Positions 44,094 to 52,849 of a stretch of 64,000 nt of DNA are shown here, in pieces. Position 1 is the first letter of the stretch, and every line of letters begins with the position of its first letter. The translations under genes were made by a program, and so were the position numbers. The notes below the pieces were generated by a model. That model made no database searches. It was not told the DNA's origin and saw only the letters and a program-made list of their open reading frames with translations. Source of the DNA: Neobacillus jeddahensis (GTDB lineage Bacteria; Bacillota; Bacilli; Bacillales; Cytobacillaceae); assembly GCF_000612625.1 (NCBI RefSeq), contig NZ_CCAS010000009.1, positions 51,204-115,203 on the forward strand. Direction: 5' to 3'.

Positions 44094-44296
44094 AAGGATC
44101 AACACCCTCCAATGATTTTGTTATTCGTGTATGGCGATGAAAAATAATTCGTAATCAAGATAATATACATTATTCGAATAAAAAATTGAAATTCCTGCTT
44201 ATTGGATCATACTTTATGAGAAAAATGAAGAAAAAATTGTTCATGCTACTCTCATATAGTTTGCAAGGGGTGTTCAACAATCATATGAGGATAACA

Positions 44297-44310
44297 TGAA
44301 CCATAGTTCA
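44297..44310. promoter_or_regulatory. Palindromic operator O1 upstream of the tetR-type gene
   Basis: TGAACCATAGTTCA, a near-perfect palindrome; reverse complement of the site at 44347. Confidence 0.65.
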
Positions 44311-44346
44311 ATTATCAACTAAATTTTGTTGTCTGTCAATAAAAAC

Positions 44347-44360
44347 ATGAACTATGGTTC
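44347..44360. promoter_or_regulatory. Palindromic operator O2 upstream of the tetR-type gene
   Basis: TGAACTATGGTTCA, exactly 50 bp centre to centre from O1. It covers the -35 position of a possible TATGAT -10 (44377-44382), as for an autorepressor. Confidence 0.65.
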
Positions 44361-44402
44361 AAATTAAAAAAACATGGTATGATAGGATCGAGGTGATAAA
44401 TA

Positions 44403-45059
44403 ATGCCAGACGGTGAAGATAAACTGGTTGGTGAATTTCCATTTTTCCCAAAACAGGAACGTGCACAACAAAAAAGAAAAGCGTTGATTGATAGTGGCTA
44501 TGCTTTGTTTAATTCCAAGGGCTATGATCTGACAACAGCAAAGGAAATCGCCTCGCATGCAGGGGTAGCAACCGGAACCTTTTACCGCTATTTTTCAGAT
44601 AAACGGCAGCTGTTACTGTCACTACTTGAGGATAAATTAGAAAACTTTCTCCCTCCAGAGCCAAGCTGGATTGCCGGTGATCCAGAAACGGTATTGATTT
44701 CATTACTTGAGACCCATTATAAACGGCTGGAAGAAGTGGGACTCCATCGTGTCTTGCCTGAGTTGATCGCAAAAGACCCTGAGCTTGCAGACGTATTAGG
44801 AAAGGCAAGACGGAAAATCCATGAAAGTATTACTTCTGGCTTACAACAAGCTCAGGAACAGGGATTAACTTGGTCGGATATGGATGTGGATACGCTCTCC
44901 TGGGCCATCATGGTTTTAGTGGAGAATGGACCAGACAAAGAAAACCAATGCGGAAGAAAGATTGATTGTAAGGAAATGGCTAGTTTGATTTGCCGAATGG
45001 TTTTTCCACCTGAAGTATTAAAACAATTACGAAAGCAAGAGATAGAAATACAAGAATAA
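44403..45059 (+). CDS. TetR/AcrR family transcriptional regulator
   Basis: 218 residues. N-terminal TetR helix-turn-helix at about 20-68 (RKALIDSGYALFNSKGYDLTTAKEIASHAGVATGTFYRYFSDKRQLLLSLL), then a ligand-binding helical domain. GAGGTGAT precedes the ATG. The two 14-bp palindromes upstream are the likely binding sites. No transporter gene is adjacent; relP starts 35 nt after the stop, so it may be in the same transcript. The ligand is unknown. Confidence 0.88.
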   Translation: MPDGEDKLVGEFPFFPKQERAQQKRKALIDSGYALFNSKGYDLTTAKEIASHAGVATGTFYRYFSDKRQLLLSLLEDKLENFLPPEPSWIAGDPETVLISLLETHYKRLEEVGLHRVLPELIAKDPELADVLGKARRKIHESITSGLQQAQEQGLTWSDMDVDTLSWAIMVLVENGPDKENQCGRKIDCKEMASLICRMVFPPEVLKQLRKQEIEIQE

Positions 45060-45094
45060 GTTGACACTTGGACAACTTGAGAGGATGTTACTGC

Positions 45095-45823
45095 TTGAAA
45101 ATCGATCATGGATTTGATATGAAAGAACTAAAAGCACTTAAAGTTGAACTGACGAGGTTCATGATGGCCTATAAGTTTGCTTTGGACGAGATGAGTACGA
45201 AAATAAATATCTTAAAAGATGAGTTTAATTATATTCACGACTACAATCCAATAGAACATATAAAATCACGTTTAAAATCGCCAGAAAGTATTGTCAAGAA
45301 AGTGTATCGAAAAGGTTATGATTTTTCTTTAGCAGCCATCAAAGATAATATAAGGGATATTGCTGGAATCAGAATTACCTGTTCGTTTATTTCGGATATA
45401 TATGAATTGAGTAAGATGATTGCCAATCAAAAAGACGTTCGGGTGGTCGATTATAAGGATTATATTAAGAATCCCAAACCAAACGGTTATCAAAGTCTAC
45501 ACCTCATTTTAGAAATTCCCATCTTTATGTCTGACCGTGAGGAATTAACGTTTGTAGAAGTTCAAATTCGGACAATTGCTATGGATTTTTGGGCGAGTCT
45601 AGAACACAAAATTTATTATAAATACAACAAGGAAGTCCCTCAGCATATGATTCAGGAACTAAAAGATGCAGCCACCATGGCAGGACAGCTGGATCGTAAA
45701 ATGGAACAACTTCACAAGGATATCTCGGCTTTCAAACAAGCAGAGTCTGAAAAAGAACAACTATTATTTCCAAAGGACCAAACTCCCTTTTCATTTTTAG
45801 AAACGATTGTCAATAAGCTATAA
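45095..45823 (+). CDS. relP: Small alarmone synthetase RelP (YwaC type)
   Basis: 242-residue single-domain (p)ppGpp synthetase. NPIEHIKSRLKSPESIVKKVYRKG (ATP-binding part), IRDIAGIRITCSFISDIYELSKMI, PKPNGYQSLHLILEIP and VEVQIRTIAMDFWASLEHKIYYK are the synthetase motifs; FISDIY and the PKPNGY box fit YwaC/RelP better than YjbM/RelQ. No hydrolase domain. TTG 45095 follows GAGG at 10 nt and reads KIDHGFDMK; earlier TTG codons lack a ribosome binding site. Confidence 0.9.
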   Translation: MKIDHGFDMKELKALKVELTRFMMAYKFALDEMSTKINILKDEFNYIHDYNPIEHIKSRLKSPESIVKKVYRKGYDFSLAAIKDNIRDIAGIRITCSFISDIYELSKMIANQKDVRVVDYKDYIKNPKPNGYQSLHLILEIPIFMSDREELTFVEVQIRTIAMDFWASLEHKIYYKYNKEVPQHMIQELKDAATMAGQLDRKMEQLHKDISAFKQAESEKEQLLFPKDQTPFSFLETIVNKL

Positions 45824-45828
45824 ACCAA

Positions 45829-45862
45829 AGCCCATCATCTATTGGATAGTGATGGGCTTACT
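45829..45862 (+). terminator. Terminator after relP
   Basis: AAGCCCATCA/TGATGGGCTT stem; tail is only moderately T-rich. Confidence 0.6.
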
Positions 45863-45876
45863 TACGTCGCTTTACG

Positions 45877-45896
45877 ATACGGGGGTATGATATAAT
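45877..45896 (+). promoter_or_regulatory. Candidate CsoR operator and -10 of csoR
   Basis: ATACGGGGGTAT (45877-45888), a G-tract inverted repeat of the type bound by CsoR, directly before TATAAT (45891-45896). Confidence 0.5.
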
Positions 45897-45918
45897 GAGG
45901 CAAAAAGGAGGCGGTTTA

Positions 45919-46254
45919 ATGCCACTAGAAGGAGAACAGTTGGACAATTCCTGTTGTGGAGTCGAAGGCGGTCAGCGGAAAAGCCATCATTCAGATAAGG
46001 TCAAAAATAATTTGGTTACAAGGCTTAACCGGATTGAAGGGCAGATTCGTGGCATTAAAGGATTGATTGAGAAAGATACGTATTGTGATGATGTCATTCA
46101 TCAGATCTCAGCCACCCAATCGGCTCTCAACAGCGTAGCCAAAATCTTATTGGAAGGCCATATGAAGAGCTGCGTGGTGGAAAGAATCCAAGAAGGGGAT
46201 TATGAAGTCTTGGATGAGGTCTTGGTGACGATTCAGAAATTAATGAAAAAATAA
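45919..46254 (+). CDS. csoR: CsoR family copper-sensing repressor
   Basis: 111-residue all-helical repressor. RLNRIEGQIRGIKGLIEKDTYCDDVIHQISATQSALNSVAKILLEGHMKSCV carries the Cys-x-His-x3-Cys copper ligands typical of true CsoR. The N-terminus has an additional CC pair (NSCCGVEG). AAAAGGAGG precedes ATG 45919. A G-tract palindrome overlaps its promoter, suggesting autoregulation. The usual copZ-copA partners are not next to it. Confidence 0.88.
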   Translation: MPLEGEQLDNSCCGVEGGQRKSHHSDKVKNNLVTRLNRIEGQIRGIKGLIEKDTYCDDVIHQISATQSALNSVAKILLEGHMKSCVVERIQEGDYEVLDEVLVTIQKLMKK

Positions 46255-46270
46255 TAGAAAAGAATGAAGG

Positions 46271-46306
46271 AAAAGGAAGACCTGTCAGCTGAGGTCTTCC
46301 TTTTCC
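46271..46306. terminator. Bidirectional terminator between csoR and the MFS gene
   Basis: AAAAGGAAGACCT/AGGTCTTCCTTTT hairpin between convergent genes. Confidence 0.88.
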
Positions 46307-46309
46307 TTT

Positions 46310-47584
46310 TTAAGCTGAGAATGTATTTGTTTTGGCAGAATTGGTATCCTCGGGAACACGCAATAGGAGCAGACCACCAATGATGAATAAAATGATTAAA
46401 CTAAAAACACCGCTATTGGTATTACCGGTTATCTGGGCCGTTAAACCAACTAAAAAGGGGCCTAAAATAGCCGCAAATTTATAAAAAATGCTGTAAAAGC
46501 CAAAAAATTCATTGGCACTATCCTTTGGAACAAGTTTCGCAAAGAATGAGCGGCTTAATGCTTGAATTCCGCCTTGAGATGAACCGACGAGCATAGCAAG
46601 AATCCAGAAGTCCAATGTCGTTTTTAAGAAATAGGCATACGTACAAATGATGATATAAACGACAATCCCCACTAACAACATCGTTTTCCCCCTAAATTTA
46701 TCAGCAAGTTTGCCATAGAGAATTGCAAACGGAGCCGCTACCACCTGAGTCGCGAACAAGATAATCAAAAGGTTGGTAGATGAAATGCCTAAATCCGACC
46801 CGTAGGCAGTCGACATGGTGATAATCGTATTCACCCCATCAATGTAAAAGAAATACGCCAGTAAAAATAAGAAAAGCGGGCGATACAGCCGAATTTTTTT
46901 TAACGTTGTGAATAGCTGCTTGAACCCATTAACTACAGGGTTTGGCACACGTTCTTTATAATAAACCTGTTTCACATTTTTCAACATTGGGATGGTAAAC
47001 AAGCCCCACCATAAGGCGGTAATGGCAAATGCCGCCTGACTAGCGACAGTGACTGAAAGAGGGAGGATGCCTTCCTGTGATAAAAGTATGAGAGCAATTC
47101 CAAGAATAAACGGTATCGTACTCCCAATATAGCCCATTGCAAACCCTTTTGAAGAAATCTGATTCATGCGCTCCTCTGATGTGACATCCACCAGGAAGGC
47201 ATCGTAAAAAATATTAGTCCCACCAAATCCTATGACGGTCACCATATAACAGATCAACAGGAGCAGCCATTGGTTGCTTGGGACAACAGCAAGTAATAAG
47301 GTGAAAATAATGCCAAGCGCAAAGAAAAAGGTAAAAAAGCGTTTTTTGAAGCCTTTAAAATCGGCAATGCTCCCTAAAATAGGGGCACAAAGTGATATCA
47401 GTAGTGTTGCCAGCGAATTGGCATAGCCCCAATAAGCAGTCGACAGCGAACCAGAGAGGCCTGCTTGGTTCGCGGCCGCTTTAAAATATAACGGAAAAAT
47501 GGCAGTGGTAATGAGGATCGAATAGGCAGAGTTTGCCCAATCATAGAACACCCAGCTTTTCTCTTGCTTTGACATCCGGCGCAT
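46310..47584 (-). CDS. UMF1-type MFS transporter
   Basis: 424-residue membrane protein with about 12 helices and the UMF1/Atg22-like signature at the N-terminus (KSWVFYDWANSAYSILITTAIFPLYF) and SQGGIQALSRSFFAKLVPKDSANEFFGFYSIFYKFAAILGP. Family members are putative effluxers; the substrate is unknown. GGAGGGG precedes the start at 47584; a longer frame reads upstream but lacks a ribosome binding site. Confidence 0.88.
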   Translation of the reverse strand: MRRMSKQEKSWVFYDWANSAYSILITTAIFPLYFKAAANQAGLSGSLSTAYWGYANSLATLLISLCAPILGSIADFKGFKKRFFTFFFALGIIFTLLLAVVPSNQWLLLLICYMVTVIGFGGTNIFYDAFLVDVTSEERMNQISSKGFAMGYIGSTIPFILGIALILLSQEGILPLSVTVASQAAFAITALWWGLFTIPMLKNVKQVYYKERVPNPVVNGFKQLFTTLKKIRLYRPLFLFLLAYFFYIDGVNTIITMSTAYGSDLGISSTNLLIILFATQVVAAPFAILYGKLADKFRGKTMLLVGIVVYIIICTYAYFLKTTLDFWILAMLVGSSQGGIQALSRSFFAKLVPKDSANEFFGFYSIFYKFAAILGPFLVGLTAQITGNTNSGVFSLIILFIIGGLLLLRVPEDTNSAKTNTFSA

Positions 47585-47656
47585 GTAATATCCCCTCCAT
47601 AAAAAGTTATAAATGCAACATTTCTTCGATGACCCTGCCATCTGTGTTTCCTAAAA

Positions 47657-47849
47657 TTACGCCAAGAAGTCCTGCGAATGTCGGGCCTCAGTAATAGTTG
47701 AAGTATCGTATTTGTCTTTCATATAAATATATGCAGCCCCATCACAACTTTTACAATAGGCCTTCCAATTAATTAGTTTTCCATTATGAATGGTTGTGAT
47801 CAGATGCTTCTTATGTAATAAAACATTGGGCTAATGGCCTTCTGTTCAT
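47657..47849 (-). pseudogene. Frameshifted small gene remnant
   Basis: Minus strand. GGAGG and ATG (47847-47849) open a frame that stops after 12 codons, while a second frame gives a convincing C-terminal part (LHKKHLITTIHNGKLINWKAYCKSCDGAAYIYMKDKY... ending HSQDFLA and TAA at 47657). One or two base changes would be needed to join them. The CKSCDG motif suggests a metal- or disulfide-type site. I do not recognise a family. The rest of 47585-48081 shows nothing else. Confidence 0.45.
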
Positions 47850-48081
47850 CAACAACCTCCACATAAAATGTTCTAGTTAAGATCATTGTACTATAGGAAG
47901 ACCGAAATGGAAGAATTGTTACAGAATATTTACAATGTTTTTAAAAAGGGTACGAAAATCAGGATTTCCTCATTGGTTGGGGATATGTATTAATGGTTTT
48001 ACGAGTATAATGAAATTAGCAACATTTGGATAAAGTGAAACTTCAATCAGTTCAAAATGATGGATAAGGGAGTTAGGGGTC

Positions 48082-48993
48082 ATGCCAAGTCTTCGGAGTC
48101 ATTTTTTTGAAAGGGCGATTAGGTTATCGGTGCGGAGGGCGGTGAGAAAAGGGGTAAGGAGTAAAGGAATTGTGGAACAGCGGCAAATGTTAGACGCGGC
48201 AGCAAGAAAACTCGCGAGGCTCCCAACAAACTGTCGGGTGACATCCGAAAATATTGACGGGTTACATGCAGAGTGGCTATTTTTTGCCGGTGCTAGGGAG
48301 GATCAAGTCATTCTCTATTTACACGGCGGCGGCTATGCCTTATGCTCGGCTAATACCCATCGACCGCTTGCCGCCAGAATTGGGAAGGCAGCGGGGGTGA
48401 AGGTGCTTTTTCCGGAGTATCGATTGGCTCCGGAACATCCGTTTCCTGCTGCAATAGAAGATGCTGTTAGTGCATATAGGTGGCTTTTGGATCATGGGCA
48501 TCAGCCTGCACAGATTATTTTTGCCGGAGATTCGGCAGGAGGAGGCTTATGCCTAGCAACGGCTCTCGTGTTACGAGATCAGAATATGCCGCTTCCTGCA
48601 GCTCTAGTTTGTCTGTCACCATGGGTCGATTTAACAAGCAGCGGAGAAAGCTATCGAAAAAATAATACGTTAGATCCGTATTTGAACCTGAAGGTTGTCA
48701 AACAAGCGGTCCGTATGTATGCTGGAGATCACCCATATGATCATCCACTTATATCACCCATATTTGCTGATTTAACTGGCTTGCCTCCTTTGTTCATTCA
48801 AGTAGGAAACCATGAAATTTTGCAAAGTGATGCAGAAGCGCTCGCCGCACGAGCTCGAAGCGTGGATGTGGAGGTGACGATCAAGGTTTGGAAAGGTATG
48901 TGGCATGTTTGGCAAATTAGTGGTGATATACTTCCTGAAGCAAGGAGAGCCATTCGGGAGATAGGGGGATTTATTAGGAAGTCTTTAAAATAA
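48082..48993 (+). CDS. Alpha/beta hydrolase, HSL-type esterase
   Basis: 303-residue esterase/lipase of the hormone-sensitive-lipase family. The oxyanion motif is LYLHGGGYALCS and the nucleophile elbow FAGDSAGGGLCLA; the C-terminal WHVW holds the catalytic His. The N-terminus is basic and not a clear signal peptide. AAGGGAG precedes the ATG. Natural substrate unknown. Not part of an obvious operon. Confidence 0.9.
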   Translation: MPSLRSHFFERAIRLSVRRAVRKGVRSKGIVEQRQMLDAAARKLARLPTNCRVTSENIDGLHAEWLFFAGAREDQVILYLHGGGYALCSANTHRPLAARIGKAAGVKVLFPEYRLAPEHPFPAAIEDAVSAYRWLLDHGHQPAQIIFAGDSAGGGLCLATALVLRDQNMPLPAALVCLSPWVDLTSSGESYRKNNTLDPYLNLKVVKQAVRMYAGDHPYDHPLISPIFADLTGLPPLFIQVGNHEILQSDAEALAARARSVDVEVTIKVWKGMWHVWQISGDILPEARRAIREIGGFIRKSLK

Positions 48994-49077
48994 TAGAAAA
49001 GTTGTCATAATATTGCCAACTTTACTACATGCAGGTGTAATAAAAGAACTTATAATGAAATGGAGGATCATGACAGC

Positions 49078-49112
49078 CCAGCCTTTCCGTTTGTCACTCG
49101 GCTGGTTTTTTT
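49078..49112 (+). terminator. Terminator or attenuator before the flavodoxin gene
   Basis: CCAGCC/GGCTGG hairpin followed by seven Ts, between a TATAAT (49051-49056) and the flavodoxin start. It could end the esterase message or attenuate the next gene. Confidence 0.55.
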
Positions 49113-49132
49113 ATGAAGGAGGAGTTAATAGC

Positions 49133-49627
49133 ATGAAAAGTTTAATTGTGTATTGCTCGTCCCATGGGACTACAGAAAAAGTGGTTGGCATTTTAAGTGA
49201 ACATCTGGACGGGGAAGTTGTGTCAGTCGATTTAAAAAGGGATAAAACAACTTTTGACCTTAACGATTTTGATGCCGTCATGATCGGTGGTTCGATTCAT
49301 GCTGGGCAGATTCAACGAAGTATTAAAAAATTCATCCATTCTTATCATGTCGACTTAATGGAGAAACGATTAGGTCTCTTTCTCGTCTGTATGCGCGAAG
49401 GTGAAATGGCAGTAGAACAATTTAACAATGCCTTTCCAGTGGAATTGCGAAAGAATTCGGACGCGATGGGATTGTTTGGCGGCGAATTCCTAGTGTCTAA
49501 AATGAATTTTTTTGAACGACAAATTGTAAAAAAAGTCGATGGAATTATCTCCGACCAATCCAAGTTAGATGTTGAAGCAATTATCGAGTTTGCTTCAAAA
49601 ATGAATCCGTTGAAAAGCATGGTTTAG
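49133..49627 (+). CDS. Flavodoxin domain protein (HemG-like)
   Basis: 164 residues with a flavodoxin fold: SLIVYCSSHGTTEKVVGILSEHL (FMN phosphate loop), FDAVMIGGSIHAGQIQRSIKKFI and LVCMREGE. It resembles menaquinone-dependent protoporphyrinogen oxidase-type proteins, but that activity is not certain. ATG 49133 follows AAGGAGGAG; a longer in-frame ORF runs through the upstream hairpin and is less likely. A strong terminator follows. Confidence 0.82.
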   Translation: MKSLIVYCSSHGTTEKVVGILSEHLDGEVVSVDLKRDKTTFDLNDFDAVMIGGSIHAGQIQRSIKKFIHSYHVDLMEKRLGLFLVCMREGEMAVEQFNNAFPVELRKNSDAMGLFGGEFLVSKMNFFERQIVKKVDGIISDQSKLDVEAIIEFASKMNPLKSMV

Positions 49628-49679
49628 GTATAGTCTGTCTGTTAGAGTTGGACAAGGATTTGAAGAAATCAAGGATGAG

Positions 49680-49713
49680 AACGTTTCTGGTGTTGGTGCA
49701 GAAACGTTTTTTA
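49680..49713 (+). terminator. Terminator after the flavodoxin gene
   Basis: AACGTTTCTG/CAGAAACGTT stem and T run. Confidence 0.85.
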
Positions 49714-49834
49714 ATGGCATTTCACAGCATACATAGGTAAAATCTCGAGTGGACATAGTGAAATTTGATTATAAAATGGAGCATGTTAGTCCATAATGAA
49801 AAAGGTCTTAACTACAACTAGAAAGAGGATTTAG

Positions 49835-50863
49835 ATGAAGATTTGGTTTAATCGTTGGTTTACCACCGTTTCACATTATATTGATATGATTCGAGATAAT
49901 GAAGATCATCGGGAATTTACGATTTATGGAACACATCCGAATAAAGATGCATTATATCTCCAAAATTGTGATTACGCATTTGTCGAGCCCGACATTTCTG
50001 GGGAAGAATATATAAAGTTTTGCCTTGATTTTTGTCATAAACATAAGATTGATCTGTTTATCCCTCGAAAAGAAAATGTTCTTATTTCTAAGCGATTAGG
50101 AGAGTTTGAAGCATTGGGAGTCAAGGTGCTTGTTTGTCCCGATGCTAGTCTTATGGAGAAGTTAGATAATAAAGCGGCCGCGTATCAGACCTTATTAATG
50201 AGGGAGCCAATTTTTTCTATTCCTGATTATTATGTTGTCAACACGATTGCTGATTTTGAAAAGGCGTATAAATTGCTTAGGGATAAAGGCCATGAAGTTT
50301 GTTTCAAACCAGTGATTGGTGAAGGGGCGAATGGTTTTCGAGTGATTAAGGATGAAATTGACTCGATTAGTCAACTGTTTCATCAGGGAATTGGTTATCG
50401 GATTTCGTACAACCATGCTTGTGACATATTACGGCAGCAGGAAACCTTCCCCGACTTAATGGTGTTGGAGTATTTAGACGGTCGTGAGTATAGTATTGAC
50501 TGTGTTTCTTCGCAAGATCAGTTACTCACTGCGATTCCTCGAATGAAAGGAGATGGACGGGTACGCGAGTTGGTGGAGAGTGTTGAGCTGATCCAGCTGG
50601 CTCATCGGTTTCATCAAGCCTATAAATTGCCTTATGTGTTTAATATCCAGGTGAAATATAGTAAAGGCGTTCCCAAGCTATTGGAGATCAATCCTCGGAT
50701 GAGTGGCGGCATGCATGTTAGTTGTCTTTCCGGAATCAACCTCCCCTATACGGCGATTAAGGTTTTATTAGGGGAGCAAGTTGGTCCATTACGGCCACAG
50801 TTCGGTATAAGGGCGAGTCATATTGAAAAAGAAATGATTTTAAAGTACGGAGATATTAGTTAG
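49835..50863 (+). CDS. ATP-grasp domain protein
   Basis: 342-residue ATP-dependent carboxylate ligase-type enzyme. It has an N-terminal pre-ATP-grasp part, LDNKAAAYQTLL, CFKPVIGEGANGFRVI (nucleotide loop), VLEYLDGREYSIDCV and the Mg-binding PKLLEINPRMSGGMH. Specific substrates cannot be read from the sequence. AAAGAGG precedes the ATG. A shared terminator separates it from the convergent GIY-YIG-type gene. Confidence 0.87.
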   Translation: MKIWFNRWFTTVSHYIDMIRDNEDHREFTIYGTHPNKDALYLQNCDYAFVEPDISGEEYIKFCLDFCHKHKIDLFIPRKENVLISKRLGEFEALGVKVLVCPDASLMEKLDNKAAAYQTLLMREPIFSIPDYYVVNTIADFEKAYKLLRDKGHEVCFKPVIGEGANGFRVIKDEIDSISQLFHQGIGYRISYNHACDILRQQETFPDLMVLEYLDGREYSIDCVSSQDQLLTAIPRMKGDGRVRELVESVELIQLAHRFHQAYKLPYVFNIQVKYSKGVPKLLEINPRMSGGMHVSCLSGINLPYTAIKVLLGEQVGPLRPQFGIRASHIEKEMILKYGDIS

Positions 50864-50867
50864 CAAC

Positions 50868-50901
50868 AAAAAGAGCGGTTTCTTGGAAACCCGCTCTTTT
50901 G
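50868..50901. terminator. Bidirectional terminator
   Basis: AAAAGAGCGGTTTC/GAAACCCGCTCTTTT hairpin between convergent genes. Confidence 0.88.
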
Positions 50902-50905
50902 CATA

Positions 50906-51280
50906 TTATTTATAGAAAACTTTGTCGATATTGTATTTGGCGTGCAGAGTATTGATGATGTAGGTTTCATAAATTTCTCTTTCCATGGGTTCTTCGACCG
51001 TAATGACGGCAATCTTATATACCTCATCACGATAGTTTTTGATCGGTGATACGGTATCTTCAAAATGGCGCTTCACTCGTGGACGTAACTTACGTGCTTT
51101 TCCTACAAAAAGCAAATCGTCATTGGCGTTGAAAAATAAAATGATGCCGCCTTTGTCTCTTGGGATTCTGTTGTAATTCGTAAAACCATATTCACTGCTA
51201 AGTGGTGCTTCCACTTTTTCACCAAGTTGTTTACTTTTCGTAATCACGATATCTGGATTTGGTATTTCAATTTTTATCAT
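50906..51280 (-). CDS. YurQ-like GIY-YIG domain protein
   Basis: 124 residues resembling the N-terminal GIY-YIG nuclease domain of UvrC. The motif is degenerate: GGIILFF in place of GIY and LLFVGKARKLRPRVKRHF in place of YIG, but the following Arg and the late Glu (EREIYETYIINTLHAKYN) are kept. The stand-alone form matches Bacillus YurQ; function unknown. The gap 51281-51614 holds a minus-strand TATAAT (51341-51336) for this gene and no further feature I can name. Confidence 0.75.
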   Translation of the reverse strand: MIKIEIPNPDIVITKSKQLGEKVEAPLSSEYGFTNYNRIPRDKGGIILFFNANDDLLFVGKARKLRPRVKRHFEDTVSPIKNYRDEVYKIAVITVEEPMEREIYETYIINTLHAKYNIDKVFYK

Positions 51281-51614
51281 AAAAAAATCGCTCCCTGCTT
51301 AAAATAAACGGCAATTCTAGTTTTGCCAACAGTTCATTATAGCATAACCTTCCATTAGTGGTTTGACTTTCTTAATTTAACCATTTTTCACAATTCAAAA
51401 CCTTTTATTTATGAGAGGTTTATTTTACTAGAAGGGGATTGCTGTAAATAGGGGGTAGTAAAAAACAGCTTATTTTTGTACACTGAAGGAAGGTATTGGT
51501 AGACTAGAGATATAGATGGTTCATATTGAAAGCGTATTATGTACTAAATCACAATGTGAGTGTCCTTCTATCCTTTTTTGAAGGTGACATAAAAAATTTT
51601 GAAAGGGTGTTAGT

Positions 51615-52196
51615 ATGGCAATATCATTATCTAAAGGTCAAAAGGTTGATTTAACGAAAACCAATCCAGGGTTATCCAAGGTTGTCGTAGGTCTTGGCTG
51701 GGATACGAATCGCTATGATGGCGGGCAGGATTTCGATTTAGATGCAAGTATCTTTCTATTAAATGCCAATGGGAAGTGTGGGTCTGAACGAGATTTTGTA
51801 TTCTATAATCAGCTCGAAGGCGGAAATGGTTCCGTTGTACATACAGGTGATAACCGTACTGGAGAAGGCGATGGCGACGATGAGCAAGTAAAAGTGAATC
51901 TAACAGCTGTTCCAGCCGAGGTCGAAAGAATCTCTTTTGTTATTACCATTCATGATGCAGAAGCACGCGCTCAAAACTTTGGACAAGTGTCAAATGCCTT
52001 CTGCCGAATTGTGAACGAAGAGACGAACCAAGAGATTATTCGCTATGACTTAGGGGAAGATTTTTCTATCGAAACAGCTATTATTGTTGGTGAACTCTAC
52101 CGCCACAATGGTGAGTGGAAATTCTCAGCTGTTGGTTCAGGCTACCAAGGTGGACTAGCTCGCATCGCAACAGACTTCGGTTTAAACGTCGGATAA
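51615..52196 (+). CDS. TerD family stress protein
   Basis: 193-residue TerD-domain protein. ISLSKGQKVDLTKTNPGLSKVVVGLGWDTN, DFDLDASIFLLNANGKC, HTGDNRTGEGDGDDEQVKVNLTAVP and a Ca-binding Asp/Glu set are all present. Members take part in tellurite, phage or membrane-stress responses. In Bacillus subtilis such genes form the yceCDEFGHI operon; here the gene is alone, with its own terminator. GAAAGGGTG precedes the ATG. Confidence 0.93.
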   Translation: MAISLSKGQKVDLTKTNPGLSKVVVGLGWDTNRYDGGQDFDLDASIFLLNANGKCGSERDFVFYNQLEGGNGSVVHTGDNRTGEGDGDDEQVKVNLTAVPAEVERISFVITIHDAEARAQNFGQVSNAFCRIVNEETNQEIIRYDLGEDFSIETAIIVGELYRHNGEWKFSAVGSGYQGGLARIATDFGLNVG

Positions 52197-52209
52197 AAAT
52201 TATCCAACT

Positions 52210-52263
52210 ATAAAAAAAGGACAAGGAAGGGGCGTTAAAACGTCTCCACCTTGTCCTTTTTTC
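52210..52263 (+). terminator. Terminator after terD
   Basis: AAAAAAGGACAAGG/CCTTGTCCTTTTTT hairpin. Confidence 0.88.
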
Positions 52264-52395
52264 GATAACGGGAATGTGATTTTTAATGGAGATGATGAGA
52301 ACTTTATGGTGGTTATTTCTGTTTACCCATAGTCGATTTTGATCATTTTATGGTAAAGTAGGTAGGTTAACAATTGGCTTGAGGTGAATAGAGAG

Positions 52396-52791
52396 ATGAA
52401 GGTTTTGATGAAGACACAGCTTCTTTCGATAGGATTGGCCGTATTTTGGCTGCTATTCTTACTTGCTTTGGCATTTTTAGATCAACCTGATCGAGCACTA
52501 CAATACATAAATTTATTTGTTTATGCATTTGCCCTTGTATTGGGGATGATCTATTTTCTATTAATAAAAAAAATCATTGGACGATACTGGTTAGCCCTTC
52601 CATTAATTCTCGTTCCATTTTTACTTATTTATAAACCATTGATGCAACCATTACTGGTTAAGATGGTAAGTGAGTACTATGGGGGCATGATCAACTTTCT
52701 AGCACTGTCCACCGGGGTGACATACCTGTTCGCCATCGGTTTTGGTTTGGCCCTAGGCATCTTATTTTCCAGACCGCAATTAAAAACTTAA
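52396..52791 (+). CDS. Small membrane protein, four helices, unknown
   Basis: 131 residues with four predicted membrane helices (about 7-27, 38-59, 64-85 and 101-126) and almost no loops. No family recognised. ATG 52396 follows GAGGTG at 9 nt. Monocistronic, with a bidirectional terminator shared with the convergent hydrolase gene. Confidence 0.7.
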   Translation: MKVLMKTQLLSIGLAVFWLLFLLALAFLDQPDRALQYINLFVYAFALVLGMIYFLLIKKIIGRYWLALPLILVPFLLIYKPLMQPLLVKMVSEYYGGMINFLALSTGVTYLFAIGFGLALGILFSRPQLKT

Positions 52792-52801
52792 GCATTGGAT
52801 G

Positions 52802-52847
52802 AAAAAAAGGACAAATCCCGCTACTAACAAGGATTTGTCCTTTTTTC
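52802..52847. terminator. Bidirectional terminator
   Basis: AAAAAAAGGACAAATCC/GGATTTGTCCTTTTTT hairpin between convergent genes. Confidence 0.9.
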
Positions 52848-52849
52848 AG

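Noticed and set aside
51420..51600. SigB- or SigW-type promoter before terD
   Set aside because: Only partial matches such as GTTTAT and GGGGAT could be seen; not better than chance.
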